This document shows positions 11,717-23,537 of a stretch of 63,487 nucleotides of DNA, piece after piece; the first letter of the stretch is position 1; each line of letters opens with the position of its first letter. The translations under genes and the position numbers were made by a program. The notes beneath the pieces were generated by a model. It had not been told where the DNA came from. It saw only the letters and a list, made by a program, of their open reading frames with translations, and ran no database searches. Source of the stretch: Emmonsiellopsis sp. PD_33 (lineage: Eukaryota > Ascomycota > Eurotiomycetes > Onygenales > Ajellomycetaceae). The stretch covers positions 1-63,487 of the forward strand of contig JANTQF010000203.1 in the NCBI GenBank assembly GCA_032988165.1. The letters run 5' to 3'.

Positions 11717-13312
11717 GGAGGGTGGATGATGTATGATGAAGATGTAGATGAAGAAAGGGGCGAAGATGTGTGTTTTTTTTCTTGGATTGGATTGGATTGG
11801 AGGTGGCGAGGGATGAGCCATGTGTCAGTTGTCTTTCTTTGATTTTTACGATACCATGTTATGTTCACTTGTCATGTTTGAATGGAGGCCTCTATTTCTC
11901 TATCTATCTATCTATCTATCTACCTATGTATCTATCCAAAACCAGGGTACATGTGTATATATATATGTCATATTATACCCATGACTACTATATAGGTGTT
12001 GATACATCCATCTGTATGCTGTGCTCAAGATTGCTGTGTTGTGCAACCCTCTCCCTCCCCCCTTTTTTTAGATCTATTCCACACTACACACAGTTAGTAG
12101 TATGTGGCAACTTGCAGTCTGCACGGTGTGTGTGCTCCATTTTTCCTTTCCTTCATTATAGGTAGATAAAGATATAGACATAGACATAGACATAGACATA
12201 GACATAGACATAGACATAGACAAAGATGATAGCCACGGGTATATTATTTACATCATGGACTTTTGCGTCTTTTAAGCTTGACAATTGGATGAGAGAGGGG
12301 TCATGGATTCTGTTATAGTCAGCTATATAGAGTAAGTAAGTGAAAACAAACCTCTCTCTTTTCTCTATTTTTTAGTAGGCAGGGAAATTGTTTCTTCTTC
12401 TTCCAATCACCAATAGGGGGTTTTCCCTTTTCATACAGTATGAACCAGGCAGATTAAATAAATGGGTGATGCTGAGGCAGGCAAAAGCAAGGAGGGTGTT
12501 AAGGATGGACTGGACCAGGATGAAGCAAGGCGCTTGCAGGGAATGCATGTCTGTTGATTAATAGCATTGCCAATCAATTAATTAGTAGTTAAAGAGTTAG
12601 TTTATGTATCTGTCTGTTGACGGATAATCCACGCCATGGTTGATGAGAGAGATGCATAATCCGTGTCTGTCTGCATGCCCCTCAACCCTCTGGTCATTGA
12701 CCAAGAGGAAGAATACCCGGCCTTCCCAGTATACGGGAGGATCATTGGCTGTGATAATTAATGTTTAGATTTCACTGCACACACAGCGGGCGCCAATGGG
12801 TTCCGGGGCTGCCGGGGGAGGGAGAGGGAATGGAATGGGAATGGGGATATTCATTGAGCAATTGGAAAATACTAAATAAATAGCTAGCTAGTCAGCATTG
12901 ACGGGTGGTTTAGCGGCGAGAATCTGCTACTATCTATTTACTGAGTTGTTGATTTCTTTTTTTCTTCTGGTGTAGCACCGCCTGTCCGCAGCCAAGCACG
13001 GTCTGTGTGTTGATTCTCTCCCCAGCCAAAAGAGAGCCAGACAGCTTGGAGAAAACACAACATCAACAGGATACCATCAGACATCTCCTCTCCCGCCTCT
13101 CGCTGACCTCTGCTCTCCGTGTCTGCTGTCCAGCTCTGGCCGTGACCGCGGTGACTGTGACCACACGACTCCCAACAGCGTGATGGCTGCCCGTGCCAGC
13201 TCCAGCTCCAGCTAACTAACCGCCTCTCCGTCTGCATCGACCACCTATCCCGTATCTATCTCTCTGTCTGTCTATCTCCATCCCTCTGCCATGCCGTAGA
13301 CACTCCCTGGCC
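11717..13312. other. Intergenic, PQ-loop gene to ssk1
   Basis: About 1.6 kb. It contains a TCTA/CTAT run near 11896-11930, the ATAGAC hexamer array at 12174-12221, and from ~12930 a pyrimidine-rich leader of ssk1 ending in TCTG/TCTA runs at 13255-13280. No gene was recognised. Confidence 0.5.
12174..12221. repeat. ATAGAC hexanucleotide microsatellite (8 copies)
   Basis: Eight perfect tandem copies of ATAGAC (48 bases). It lies in the spacer upstream of ssk1 and would be a useful strain-typing marker because perfect hexamer arrays tend to vary in length. Confidence 0.95.
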
Positions 13313-16262
13313 ATGCCCGCAGACCGCGAGCGCCGTCTGTCGCGGTTGACGGCCAAACTGCTGCGTCGGTCTTCCTCGTCCTCCGCAGCAGCCATGCCCG
13401 TCCCCATGCCGCCCACGCCCACCACCATCGCATCCCTCGTCTCGACCTCGACCTCGACAACCACCACAACCTCCACCACCACCAACAACACCGCCTGCTC
13501 GCCCGCTGCTGCTGCTGCTGCTGCTGCTCAGCTCGACGATCCGCTGCGGCTGCACCTCCACCCCTCGCATTCCTCGGCCCGCTCGCCCCTGTCGCCGTCG
13601 CCCGCCTCCTCGCTCGCCAGCCCGGCCGATGACAGCTCCGACCTGCTCTCGCCGCTGACCGCCAGGAGGTCGCCCAGTCCCGCTCCAGCTGGTGGGCGCC
13701 GTGCCTCCAAAACACCCCAACACGGCCAATTGTCCCAGCGCCCCGAGGACGAGGAGGGTGCTGAGCACGTCGACCAGTTCCCCGCCGTCAGCTTCCCCTA
13801 TCCCGCCGCCGTCGAGGCAGACCCCGACGAATCCTCCACCCGCTCGTCGCTGAGTCTCGCGCATGCCCCTGACGGCAAAGAAGAGCTGTCCGCCCAGCAT
13901 CGCCAATTCGAAGACTACTCCCTCTCCAGAGCCTCGTCCAAGGGCAAGGGCTCGTTGCTCCATTCCTCCCGTCACCACCACCCTCGCTCGTCCGCCACCT
14001 CCACCCCGTCTCTCAACGCCGTCGACGAGTCCCGTCCCGCCAGCACTCCCTTATCCGCCTCCAATTCTTTCAAGGTCACCCCGTCCAAACCCCTCTCCCG
14101 TCCGACCATTGCTGTTCGCCGCCAATCCCTGGTCCCGTCGTCCCAGCAGCGCCTGATCAACACCCTCCTCGAACCCTCCCCCTCCGCCGGCGGAGATTAT
14201 TTCTCCGGAAGCCTACCCTCCATACACCGCGACATGATCCACCGCAAGATATGGGTCAAGCGGCCTGGTTCCTCACCCACCCTGGTCGCCGTTACAGAGG
14301 ACGATCTGGTCGATGATCTACGGGACGTCATCTTGAAGAAATATGGCAATTCCCTCGGCAGGACGTTCGATTCGCCCGATATCATCATCAAGCTCATACC
14401 GCGAGAACCGTCGAGCCGCCAGAGTTCTCCAGAGCAGGTACTTGGGCCGGAGGAACCCGTGGGACGGACACTGGACACATTCTACCCCGGTGGCCAAACG
14501 GTAGACGAAGCGCTGGTCATTGAAGTCCCCCAGCGCCGCACGCCAAAGCCTTCTCCCCGCCAACATAACCTTACATATTGCCATCCCGAAGACCTACGGC
14601 CGGGTGAAGGCGGAGAATATTTTCCTCCCATGGCAATGATTCATACGCCCAACGCTTCTGGGTCTGCGTCGAGCGCCAGCGTGCCTAGCTCCCACCATAC
14701 CGCCCCTGTACATTCCATGTCTGTGATTACCACGGGCCAGCTTCCCCCAGTTCCCTCTCCAGGGAGCCGTGGCTCCTGGCATCAACATCAACACCAACAT
14801 CCACACCGTCCGAAATATGGCCGTCAACATACCTCCTCGCCTACTATGGTATCTACATCCCCGAATGCGAACATGACAGGTACGTCACTTTTATTCCCTT
14901 CCCTACTGCACATTCATGTGCTTGTGTGAAATTGTTCTTATGTTAACTTCAGCCAACTTTGCTCCTGGGTTTGATAGATCCCACCAATCCTCCCATTAAC
15001 AGCATACCGGCCGTTCCGCCGCCTCCCTCCATGTCCACACCTCCAGCTCCCTCTCCCGAACAACCTCAAAAAGCAAACACCACACCGCCGCCGCGCACAT
15101 CATCACCGCGTCCAAAACCCCGGAAACTAAAAAAGGCCAGCAACAACAATGCCAATCTTCCCACGAGTCTGTTAGACGGAACCGTACCACCGATCAATGT
15201 CTTAATCGTGGAGGATAACATTATCAACTTGAAACTCTTAGAAGCATTCATGAAGCGACTAAAAGTACGATGGCAGACCGCAATGAATGGTCGGGAGGCC
15301 GTCAACAAGTGGCGGACAGGCGGCTTCCATTTGGTCCTCATGGATATCCAGCTCCCGGTTATGAGTGGCCTAGAGGCAACCAAGGAAATCAGAAGATACG
15401 AACGACTTAATAATATTGGTGTTTTCTCGAGGACCGTTTCTGGTCAGTCGTCATCGACCACGCCAACATCGCCTGTTGGCGAGGGCGAGGACCAGCTTTC
15501 TCGACCCCTGAAGCCGGAGGATAAGCTGGAGAATCCGTCATTGTTTAAGAGCCCGGTTATCATCGTTGCGTTGACCGCGAGCAGTTTGCAGAGTGATCGG
15601 AATGAGGCTTTGGCTGCTGGCTGCAACGACTTTTTAACCAAGGTGGGTTATACTTCATATCTCTTAAGCCCCTTTTCGTTTGCTTTCATATCGACGTTGA
15701 AAGGATGATGCTAATCATACCCCAGCCCGTAAATATCGTCTGGCTCGAACAAAAAGTCACAGAGTGGGGCTGCATGCAAGCCCTCATCGACTTCGAAGGC
15801 TGGCGCAAATGGCGCGGCTTCGCAGACGTCCCAGCAGACCCTACCTCGCCAACTTCAGAAAATCATAACAACAACAACAACTCCTCCGCCACAAACCCCA
15901 ATACCAACAACAACAAACACCCAGAACCAATAATCACCCAACGCCGAAAATCCCAACCAACCATCGCCGGCGGCAGCGGGAAGCTCGGCGAATCCCTCGG
16001 CGCGCGCGACGGGGGCTCGAGTCCTGCAAGCGCCAAGTTTGCCGCCCTGGCTACGGGCGGGGGCAAGGAGTCTGGGAACAGCTCGTCGACGACGATTGTG
16101 CCGAATGGGAATGGTTCCTCGACCAACAAGGGTGGCAGTGGCAGCGAGGCGACGAGTCCTGGCTCAAGGAGTACCACGAGTCATGGTTCTTCAACGGCGG
16201 CGGGGAAGAGGTCGAATAATCGGAATAGTGGGGGAGGGATGCCGAGGACGCCGAGGGCGTGA
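13313..16262 (+). CDS. ssk1: Ssk1 response regulator of the HOG pathway
   Basis: Exons 13313-14879, 14978-15642 and 15726-16262 give 922 residues. The receiver (REC) domain starts near residue 595 (INVLIVEDNIINLKLLEAF). It has the acidic pair ED, the phospho-acceptor Asp at about residue 645 in LVLMDIQLPVMSG, the TAS segment in VALTAS, and the conserved Lys in FLTK, after which intron 2 leads into PVNIVWLEQKV. As in other Ssk1 proteins, a Ser/Pro-rich insertion of about 50 residues splits the REC domain between GLEATKEIRRYE and SPVIIVALTAS. The N-terminal ~570 residues are disordered, with Ser, Pro, Ala (a GCT-coded Ala run near 13505) and Thr tracts, and the tail is Asn- then Gly/Ser-rich. 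In the family, unphosphorylated Ssk1 activates the MAPKKK Ssk2, and phosphotransfer from Ypd1 silences it. At intron 1 a first AG at 14952 would lead to a stop; the second AG at 14976-14977 keeps the frame. The start at 13313 is followed by a basic helix (RRLSRLTAKLLRR) seen at the N-terminus of fungal homologues. Confidence 0.94.
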
Positions 16263-17025
16263 GGGGTGGTCGTTTTCGTTACTGGTAGTTTTTTTTTTTC
16301 TTGCTCTTGTTTGTTTTATTTTATATATTTTTCGTCTTGATCTTTGTTCGATCCCGTCTAGTCATTTTTTCCCCTCCTTGATTGGTTGGTTGATTGGTTG
16401 ATTTGATTGATATTGAGTATTGAGTATTGATTGTGATTTGATATGTTTGGTGTTGGTGGGCAGAGACAAAAGAAACACACACGAGCGAGCTTCATCTTTT
16501 TTTTGTTATATATATATAATTTTCTCCTGGAGATTTTTTTTAATTTATTTACCTTAGGTATGTAGTTACTGTAACTGCCTATCTACCTATCTACCTATTT
16601 ACCTATTTATTTATTTATTTTATCTCTGTGATTCAGGTTCATTCTTTTTTCTTTTCTTTTTTTCTTTTTCATTTTGAAAGGGAGAGGGAGGGATGATCAT
16701 TAGTACCTGTTATCTCTATATTACCTACTACTTACATATACCTACGTAAATAATCCGGGTAAACTATTATTTGTTAGGCTGGGGATATTGTTGTTGTTAA
16801 AATAAAGATAATAGAGAAGAGGGAGTGAAAGAAGGTGGTAGAGATGATAGTAGAAATAGTGTATTCGAATAGAGGAAAGGGGAGAAGGGAATGATAGGGG
16901 TAATTGAGATGTTAGGGTGGTGAAGGAAATGGTGATAGGAGTATTTAGTAGAGAAGTAGGGCTTGTATAAAGTTCAAGTTACGAAAAGTTTCCAAAAAGA
17001 CCAATTTGACTTCAACGAACCTACA
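16263..17025. other. Convergent intergenic, ssk1 / APH-like gene
   Basis: The 3' flanks of two convergent genes. Long T tracts, GATT repeats (16379-16440), a TA run at 16508-16519 and ATTTACCT-type short repeats (16570-16620) occur. No gene was seen. Confidence 0.55.
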
Positions 17026-18465
17026 TCAAGACCTAAGTTCTTCAGGTTCCCATGCTAAAACCCTTGTCTTCATCTCTTCCAGCTTCTTCCCAACTACCTT
17101 CTCCATATCTGCTCTCTCATCTTCGCTAAGGAGATCTATCCGTTCTTTCCAACGCTCATCTTCAGCGCTACTAGTATCATACGTCCCAGTTCCAAAAAAC
17201 CGACCATCAATCTCCTTCCAAAACACAGCATCGAAGGCAAAGTTCTTCCTCGCCGCATAGCAAACCCAAAAATCCCCGCTGTCCCAGCTCTGCCGCATTG
17301 GGGCGGATAGCCTCTGTTCATCTCTTAGTCTGCTGTGGCTGATGGCCACATCCTCCCGTTCGCGCAGCACCTTCAAGAACGTCCGAAGGCGCGATTCGTA
17401 CACTTCCGTCCACGCTTCCATCCCATTAGGCCAGTATTCTGGCTGTTCAAGGAGTAGCCACCACGGTGGGGCGTGGGAGAATTCCACTGGCGCAGCGTAG
17501 GTGAATTCCCAATCTACAACTCCGACGATTTGGAGCTGTTCGTTGAGTAGGACGTTGGAGGGCCGGAGATCGTCACACCAGATCTTAAATGGGCCGAGAT
17601 TATTCGTGGATGAAGCTGTTGTTGTGAATTGACATTCCCTGGCGAGCTTGCGGAACAGTACCCTGGCAACATACCTCCTGCGGCAGTCGTTTGGGGAATC
17701 GACGGCGTCGTTCCGTTGGTGTGTGAGATGGGCGAGGTGGAGATCTGCCAGCGCGGTAAAGTAGGATGAGGCTGATTGGAAGGTTTCCTTCGTCCTCGGC
17801 AGCTTTGAGCGTGGCAGAGTCCCCAGACGGACGAGTTCGTTCGCGTTATAGGGTAGTGGTCGTTGAGCCACTTCCCAGGTGAAGTCGTCAATCTGAGCCA
17901 ACGAGCCTATCCTCGGCAGCTCGAGCGTGGACAACTGGAGCAGAACGTCCGCAAACTGTCCGTATAGCACTTCCAGCTTGGCTTCATCGATGTTTGGATT
18001 GAGAATCGGACGGTCGGCAATTGCGAAGCCAGGGGTGTTCAGGGCGTCACTCAAGTCCATTGCATGCTCGATATATTCCATGATGATAAATGGACCGAGG
18101 CCGAGGGGATTTTCCTCCCCGGTACCCCAGTGCAGGACAAATGGCACGGGGATGCTCGTATGTTCTTGGATATACCTGATCATGGCGACTTCGTTGCGCA
18201 CCTTCTCTTCAGGAAACATCGTGGCGCCGGGTTTGGGAAATCGGATCATTGCAGAACCGCCGTCCTCGAACTTCATTCGGAAGGACACATTGAATGACCC
18301 GGCTTTGGGGTCGCAGAGCTCAATAGGTTTTCCTCTGCGGTGTTTCAGGATGAAATTACCTATGGCTGTCAGAGTGTCTTCGTTGAACAATTCGTGCACC
18401 CAGGCATCTTGGATGGCCTCGCTCTGTTCCCATGCGACGTCGTCGAAGCGCATGCGAGTACGCAT
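17026..18465 (-). CDS. APH-family phosphotransferase-like (protein-kinase-like fold) protein
   Basis: An uninterrupted 479-residue frame. It has the aminoglycoside phosphotransferase/choline kinase (APH) fold as expanded in filamentous fungi. The N-lobe has RMKFEDGGSAMIRFPKPG at residues ~63-80, where the usual Lys may be an Arg. The hinge-like FIIMEYIEHAMDL is at ~125-138, the catalytic loop IWCDDLRPSNVLL at ~295-307, and the metal-binding VVDWEF at ~316-321. The loop normally reads HxDxxxxN; here the His position is Cys, as in many fungal members, while Asp and Asn remain. Fungal members are seldom characterised, so no substrate is proposed; this does not imply drug resistance. A second in-frame Met at residue 5 is an equally good start. 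It is convergent with ssk1 and divergent from the MFS gene. Confidence 0.82.
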   Translation of the reverse strand: MRTRMRFDDVAWEQSEAIQDAWVHELFNEDTLTAIGNFILKHRRGKPIELCDPKAGSFNVSFRMKFEDGGSAMIRFPKPGATMFPEEKVRNEVAMIRYIQEHTSIPVPFVLHWGTGEENPLGLGPFIIMEYIEHAMDLSDALNTPGFAIADRPILNPNIDEAKLEVLYGQFADVLLQLSTLELPRIGSLAQIDDFTWEVAQRPLPYNANELVRLGTLPRSKLPRTKETFQSASSYFTALADLHLAHLTHQRNDAVDSPNDCRRRYVARVLFRKLARECQFTTTASSTNNLGPFKIWCDDLRPSNVLLNEQLQIVGVVDWEFTYAAPVEFSHAPPWWLLLEQPEYWPNGMEAWTEVYESRLRTFLKVLREREDVAISHSRLRDEQRLSAPMRQSWDSGDFWVCYAARKNFAFDAVFWKEIDGRFFGTGTYDTSSAEDERWKERIDLLSEDERADMEKVVGKKLEEMKTRVLAWEPEELRS

Positions 18466-19658
18466 CTCTGGAACTGTGGATTGGAGGACAATAATGAGGA
18501 TGGTGAGAAGCTTGATGATTGAATACTATGGTATCTGGCACAGCAGCAACATGACGACGCTGGCTTCGAGGCTCTTAGTGAGATCTGGTAGTTAGCTAAC
18601 CAGGCATTCAACAGCTTGCTGGGTTGGTTATTATTGGATGGCTTTCCTAAACATAGTTAGCATCCTTTGTTTTATCCCCATCTGCTTTCTACGACGAAAA
18701 CAATCCATCGCAAAATGCAGCAGCAAGTTTCTCATCAACAGCAGCCCAAGAAAAGAATACCTTGAGCTCTGACTGCCAAAGTGAGAGCTGGTTAACTTAA
18801 AGTTATTTAACCAACAGAGACCACCAGTTAAATAACTACTATTTTAGCTCAATAGCTGCTGTTGGGGTGCAACAATCCAACCCCAACCTTTTTCCCTCCT
18901 CTAGTTACAGGCTAATATCGGCTTAAAAAACAGACCAGGATTCAGCTGAAAAGCTGCAGAGGAACAACACTATTTATGCAAATCATAACTAACTTACCAC
19001 CTGGACTCACTCACCCATTGGCTTCCTTAAATGGCCAAAGTGCTTGTTAACAGCAACATGGGGATTAACTTATGTCTAATTCCTCCGCATCCACGCAGCG
19101 AGAACAAGAAACCGGCGCCGAAATACTTTGGACTTCCAAAACCATAACCACCCCTCCAACCAACCGCGAGGAGATTTTTGATCCTTCTGCTCGGTCCCCA
19201 TTAACCCGTACCCGAGCCAAAGGATTCACCCTCGTAGCCCCACCGCCTGGCAGAGGGCACGGATGCCCCTGCTGGGGTTTTAAAGTTATGTACCCCAGAC
19301 AAATATGGGGATTAACAACCTTTTTTTCAGGCTGGGGGATAAACGGTTGCACGGATCACATTTTGTCCGGTCATAAGGTATCTATCTAACTATATTAACC
19401 TAGAACTTCTCCCGGAGGCCACAAAAAAACAAACAATCACCTTTTTCTTGTCCCCGTTCCTTTCATGGGCAACTGTTCTTCCGACCCATCCTGCTGTAGC
19501 AGGAGCTCGAAGTTCTTTTTGTTTCATTGCTCTTCTTTGAAGTTTCCAGGATCGTTGGTTATTTAGGGTGAAGAAGCCCTTTTTAATTCTCGGGCTCACC
19601 TACATACTGGATATTTTGGGTGAGCTTTCGTGGAGTTTTAAGTGCGGCATTGTCCAGC
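18466..19658. other. Divergent intergenic, APH-like gene / MFS permease
   Basis: About 1.2 kb shared by two divergent promoters. It holds a cluster of inverted repeats at 18790-18887. A 105-codon frame at 19072-19389 has no family resemblance and I do not count it as a gene. Confidence 0.5.
18790..18887. repeat. Cluster of short inverted repeats
   Basis: AGTTATTTAAC (18801-18811) is followed 15 bases later by its exact complement GTTAAATAACT (18827-18837). GTTGGGGT (18861-18868) pairs with ACCCCAAC (18880-18887) across 11 bases. GGTTAA and TTAACC also flank the first arm. These could form cruciform or hairpin structures, be paired protein-binding sites, or be the remains of a small inverted-repeat element. 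Confidence 0.6.
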
Positions 19659-21618
19659 ATGGGACTATATCAACGGAAGATCACGGTCGAGGATGATGTG
19701 GTGACGAGTGCTATTAACCTGACGCTCCGGCAGTCGTTGATCCCAAACTTGCTCGGTACGTTTTCAAGACGCTTCAGCGTTTTCTTCCATATCGCTTTAC
19801 TTCTAAATTCTCGACTAACTTCAACCATTATCCTAGTCACGATTCTCTTCTTCCTTTGGGGATTTGCATATGGATTGCTGGATGTCCTCAACTCCCATTT
19901 CCAGACCTCGCTAGGCATCACGCCCAGCAAATCGTCTGGTCTGCAAGCAGCCTATTTTGGAGCTTATTTCGTTTGCCCCCTAACAATCTCTGGATGGATT
20001 CTGAAAAGATTTGGGTTTCGGGTTACATTTATGTCCGGTAGGGGGATCCTTATAGGTTTATACAGTGCCAACAACTGAATCCTTACTGTAGGGCTGGCGA
20101 CTCTGGCAATCGGCTGTCTTCTTTTCTGGCCTTGCGTGGCTAAGAAGTCATTTGGGGGCTTTTGTGGGAGTATGTTCGTGGTTGGGGCCGGTCTGTCAAC
20201 CCTGGAAACTGCCGCTAATCCGTATGTAATACCCCTCCCTTCTCATTCCGGTACCTAATGGGATCGATATGGGGGCAACTCTTTTCACACTTTTTAGGTT
20301 CCTTTCGATATGCGGACCGCCGAGATACAGTGAGATTCGCCTGTAAGTATTCACACTGTGAAATACCACGTTAGAATTGTCATCTAACATGTACCCATCT
20401 CCCGGTGACATTGCTAATCTCAGATATATTTTGATAATCTAGAAACCTAGCCCAAGGGGTCCAAGCCGTAGGCTCATGCGTGGCTCCTCTACTGGCCTCC
20501 CGCGTCTTCTTCGCCCACACTCTCGACAACGACGCGAGTCTCCGGAACGTGCAATGGGTATATCTCAGCGTCGGCGGCTTCGATTTCCTCCTAATTATCC
20601 TCTTTTTCCTCGCGCCGATGCCCGAGATCACAGACGCAGATATGACAGCCCTAGAAGGCCAGATATCCGAGACCGCCGTTGACCCGGGCCCGTTTAAGAA
20701 GCAGTATAATCTGTTTTTCGGCTTTCTTAGCCAGTTCTGTTACGTTGGTGCGCAGGTTGCTATCGCAGGGTACTTTATTAATTTTGCAAAGGAGGCGGGG
20801 AGGACGCAGGCTCAGGCTTGTAAGTATTTTACTCTCTGTGTCAGTACATTAAAAGGGACTGGTATTGGATCGACTCCCAGCCTACTCTGGTCGTGATGGT
20901 TTGACTGACCGATTTTGACATCTGCAGCGGACCTTTTGGCCGTGGGTCAGGGGGTTTATGCCATCAACCGATTCATCGCGAGCGGCTTGATGATGCTGAA
21001 ACCATTTAAACCGAGATATATGCTCGGCGCATATCTTTTTCTCTGCTTCGTGTTCTCCGTAGCTGCGATGAACACGAGGGGAACTACTTCCATCGCCATG
21101 CTACTCCTAGTGTTCTGCTTTGAATCTGTAAGTCATCCATCCCCGTCACCTCCTTTTTATGCACAAAAGCCCTAGTTACTCCGTCTTCCCCCCTTCGATA
21201 AAAATAACCCCAAATACACTAATAAAAAACCAACTAACAACAACCCCCTCCCCCCCCTTTTTTCCCCCTAAAATAGTGCTGCTTCGCAACAATATTCACC
21301 CTCGCCCTCCGCGGCCTAGGCCGGCACACCAAACGCGGCGGCGCCGTCCTCGTCGCCGCGATCTCGGGCGGAACCGTGTTTCCACCCATGACGGGCGCTG
21401 TCATCGATAAGCGCAATAGTGCCCATATCGCCATGGCGATTCCCATGATGGGGTTTGTGATCGCCTGGGCGTTCCCGATCTATGTGAATTTCTTTAATAA
21501 GGAGAGTTTGGATCTGCATCGGGAGACGGATCTTAATGTTGGGAGGGCGGTGGGGAAGGTTGGGGAGTTGGAGGATGGCGATGGCGATGGCGATGGGGAG
21601 GGGGAGAAGGCAACTTGA
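19659..21618 (+). CDS. MFS permease, L-fucose permease (FucP)-like
   Basis: Seven exons: 19659-19755, 19837-20037, 20092-20221, 20298-20342, 20443-20819, 20928-21127 and 21277-21618, giving 463 residues. All junctions have GT-AG ends with agreeing phase. Diagnostic FucP-type segments are FFLWGFAYGLLDVLNSHFQ (first helix), GLQAAYFGAYFVCPL, and GLSTLETAANPFLSICGPP, the last assembled across the 20222-20297 intron, followed by SEIRLNLAQGVQAVGS. Helices fill the rest, with VFPPMTGAVIDKRNSAHIAMAIPMM near the end. The family performs proton-coupled uptake of fucose or other sugars; the substrate of the fungal members is mostly unknown. The first Met here follows a GTG-led open stretch, so ATG 19659 is the real start. 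The C-terminus is a short Asp-Gly repeat (DGDGDGDGEGE). The 45-nt fourth exon is confirmed by the family motif it encodes. Confidence 0.9.
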
Positions 21619-23537
21619 GGAGGGGAGGTAGATAGGGGGGCTACGGCGTTGAAGGGGGTGGTGGGTTCAGGGGCTGGCGAAAGTGGATAGTTTCTGTTCA
21701 GGCATGCTTGGATCAAGTATGGGGTGTTAGGAGTGATATCATAATCCATTTGTCTTGGAAAGTAGAGTAGCGGGCTAAATTCCACTCTCTGGACTGCCAA
21801 GAGGTATGTACATACATTTTCTTTTTTGTTATTTGGGGGGAAATGTCTGAGGATGTTCCCAAGTCTGCACAGCCCAAACAGAAAAGGCCTTCTGGAAAAG
21901 AGCAGACGGGTCTTAGAAAGCTGTGAGTTCTTATCATATTAATTGATTGTATAGATCACAGGGCAGTGTGTGGTACTGAATACATGATTTGAAGATTCCA
22001 CTGGTCGTTAGAGAAATATTAGAAAATGAATACTGAGTTGAAACTTGAAAGTAAACTAAAAGTTAAAAATAACTAGCCGAGGAAGTCAACTTATTGTGGG
22101 GCAAACCTTAAATCAACCTCCTTGATGCCCACAAACCCCCTTTTGTATCCCGAAGCACCACTCTGTTCTCATTTTCCCCAAATTGAGTAAATTTATTTAC
22201 TCCGTCCTCATAGGGCTAAAAAAACAATGTGCCTTTGGAGTCGTCGTCTCCCATTTGCTGGCGTGCAGCGCCCACCCTTAGCTAACTAGGGCACAAGGCA
22301 AAGCGCGCCAGTCGCATTGTGAGATGGATTAATGGTCCCCATCCAACCTGAGAGCCTTTTCTGCTCATATCTTTGAAAATACGACTTTCTTCGAATCAGT
22401 CGTGGAAATGAGTCGGCTTTCCGCACCGTGGGAATCGGAGGAGTGGCATGGACGTACATACATTCATTGAATAAACCCCTACATGTACGACGGTGTCGCT
22501 TTATCTTCTCGTTACAACCGCCTAGTATACCGCCTCTCAGATGTGGTCCTAGCTGGCCTTCGGGAGAAAGGGCTATGCCACTGGGAACCGAGTCTCCCGT
22601 TGCCCACTTTCTATTTGAGTACTCGACTAAACCCCGCCTCCCACTCCCCCTCTCTCCTTTTTAGCAAATGCTTCCAGGCAGATCCAGACCAATGCAAATG
22701 CGATAGAACGCTACGAGTACGACCGCGAAGGAAACACCGAAAACTTCTTCAGGAGAAGAAACCGACCAGCGCGCGGAAACTCGAGGGTAACCGGTGGTCA
22801 TGCTGGCGAAACACAGGCTCCGCAATTCTCCAACAAGCAACAACTCCAAGATACCGCCAACATACTCCCCCCCGACATTGGCATTGCAAGATAACCTGGT
22901 CATCTCTATCAAATCCGACTCTTTACCAACCAGCGCAAAAAGCGCTCACGGAGTAGATAGCGGTGGGAATACGCCCAGCCATCCGAAAGTTGAAGAAATA
23001 AGTCCCCTGAATGGGAACGCTGTACAGGCTTGCAGCTGAGATGGCGGCAGCGGATAACCACAGTCTCTTAATGAGTTTTTAGGTTCGTCTAGTATGTTCG
23101 ATGGTAGACTTGCCTCAAGGCATTCTCACACCATTCTAATGTGTCATACACAGTAATATACCGCCTATTGTGATGAAGCTTACCCCGAGTTCGAATTCCT
23201 AGTGGTGATGGCTGCGATATCAGGGCGTCTAGAATGAAATATTAAAATGGAACGATCTGCCCTATTCTCTTGAATATTTTCCCCCATTTTATCCTCCTAC
23301 ATGTGAAAGGATACGGGATCACATCCGCCTAGGGGAGGAAATATGGAAAACATCACGAGGAACGATTTCTAACCAGAAATTGAATTTTATTCTTGGAAAA
23401 CGATCTAGAACATACCCCCCTTTAACCAACACCGGCCCAGGGAATATTAAAAATGACAAAGCAGCAGGAATCGAGAAAACATGCGCCTTTCACAAGCAAA
23501 GATCCAGCAACAATCATCGTTTTTCACTCAAAAACTC
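21619..23537. other. Intergenic with possible gene relic, MFS gene to MYND gene
   Basis: Apart from the possible relic at 22664-23039, no gene is supported. Frames around 22428-22670 have no recognisable domain and no consistent splice signals. The sequence at 23050-23537 is the 3' flank of the minus-strand MYND-finger gene. Confidence 0.5.
22664..23039 (+). pseudogene. Possible C-terminal relic of a gene, broken at a C7 run
   Basis: After a plausible acceptor (CTCTCCTTTTTAG ending at 22664) a frame reads like a real hydrophilic protein tail (ASRQIQTNANAIERYEYD, then a GN/FFRRRNRP stretch) and stops at 22892-22894. Just before the stop lies a run of seven C (22867-22873). Moving one frame at that run opens a second, protein-like stretch (LQDNLVISIKSDSLPTSAK onward) that stops at 23037-23039. 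The pair looks like one tail split by an indel. No family was recognised and the upstream part is not found, so this may be chance. Confidence 0.3.

Noticed and set aside
13216..14163. Long minus-strand frames of up to 241 codons
   Set aside because: Antisense of the Ser/Pro/Thr-rich first exon of ssk1.
17026..18465. Possible drug-resistance enzyme (APH family)
   Set aside because: The fold is that of APH, but fungal genomes carry many such genes of unknown substrate; no evidence for antibiotic modification.
19072..19389. 105-codon frame upstream of the MFS permease
   Set aside because: No domain, no splice partner and atypical composition (many Trp, Gly, Pro); probably chance in the promoter.
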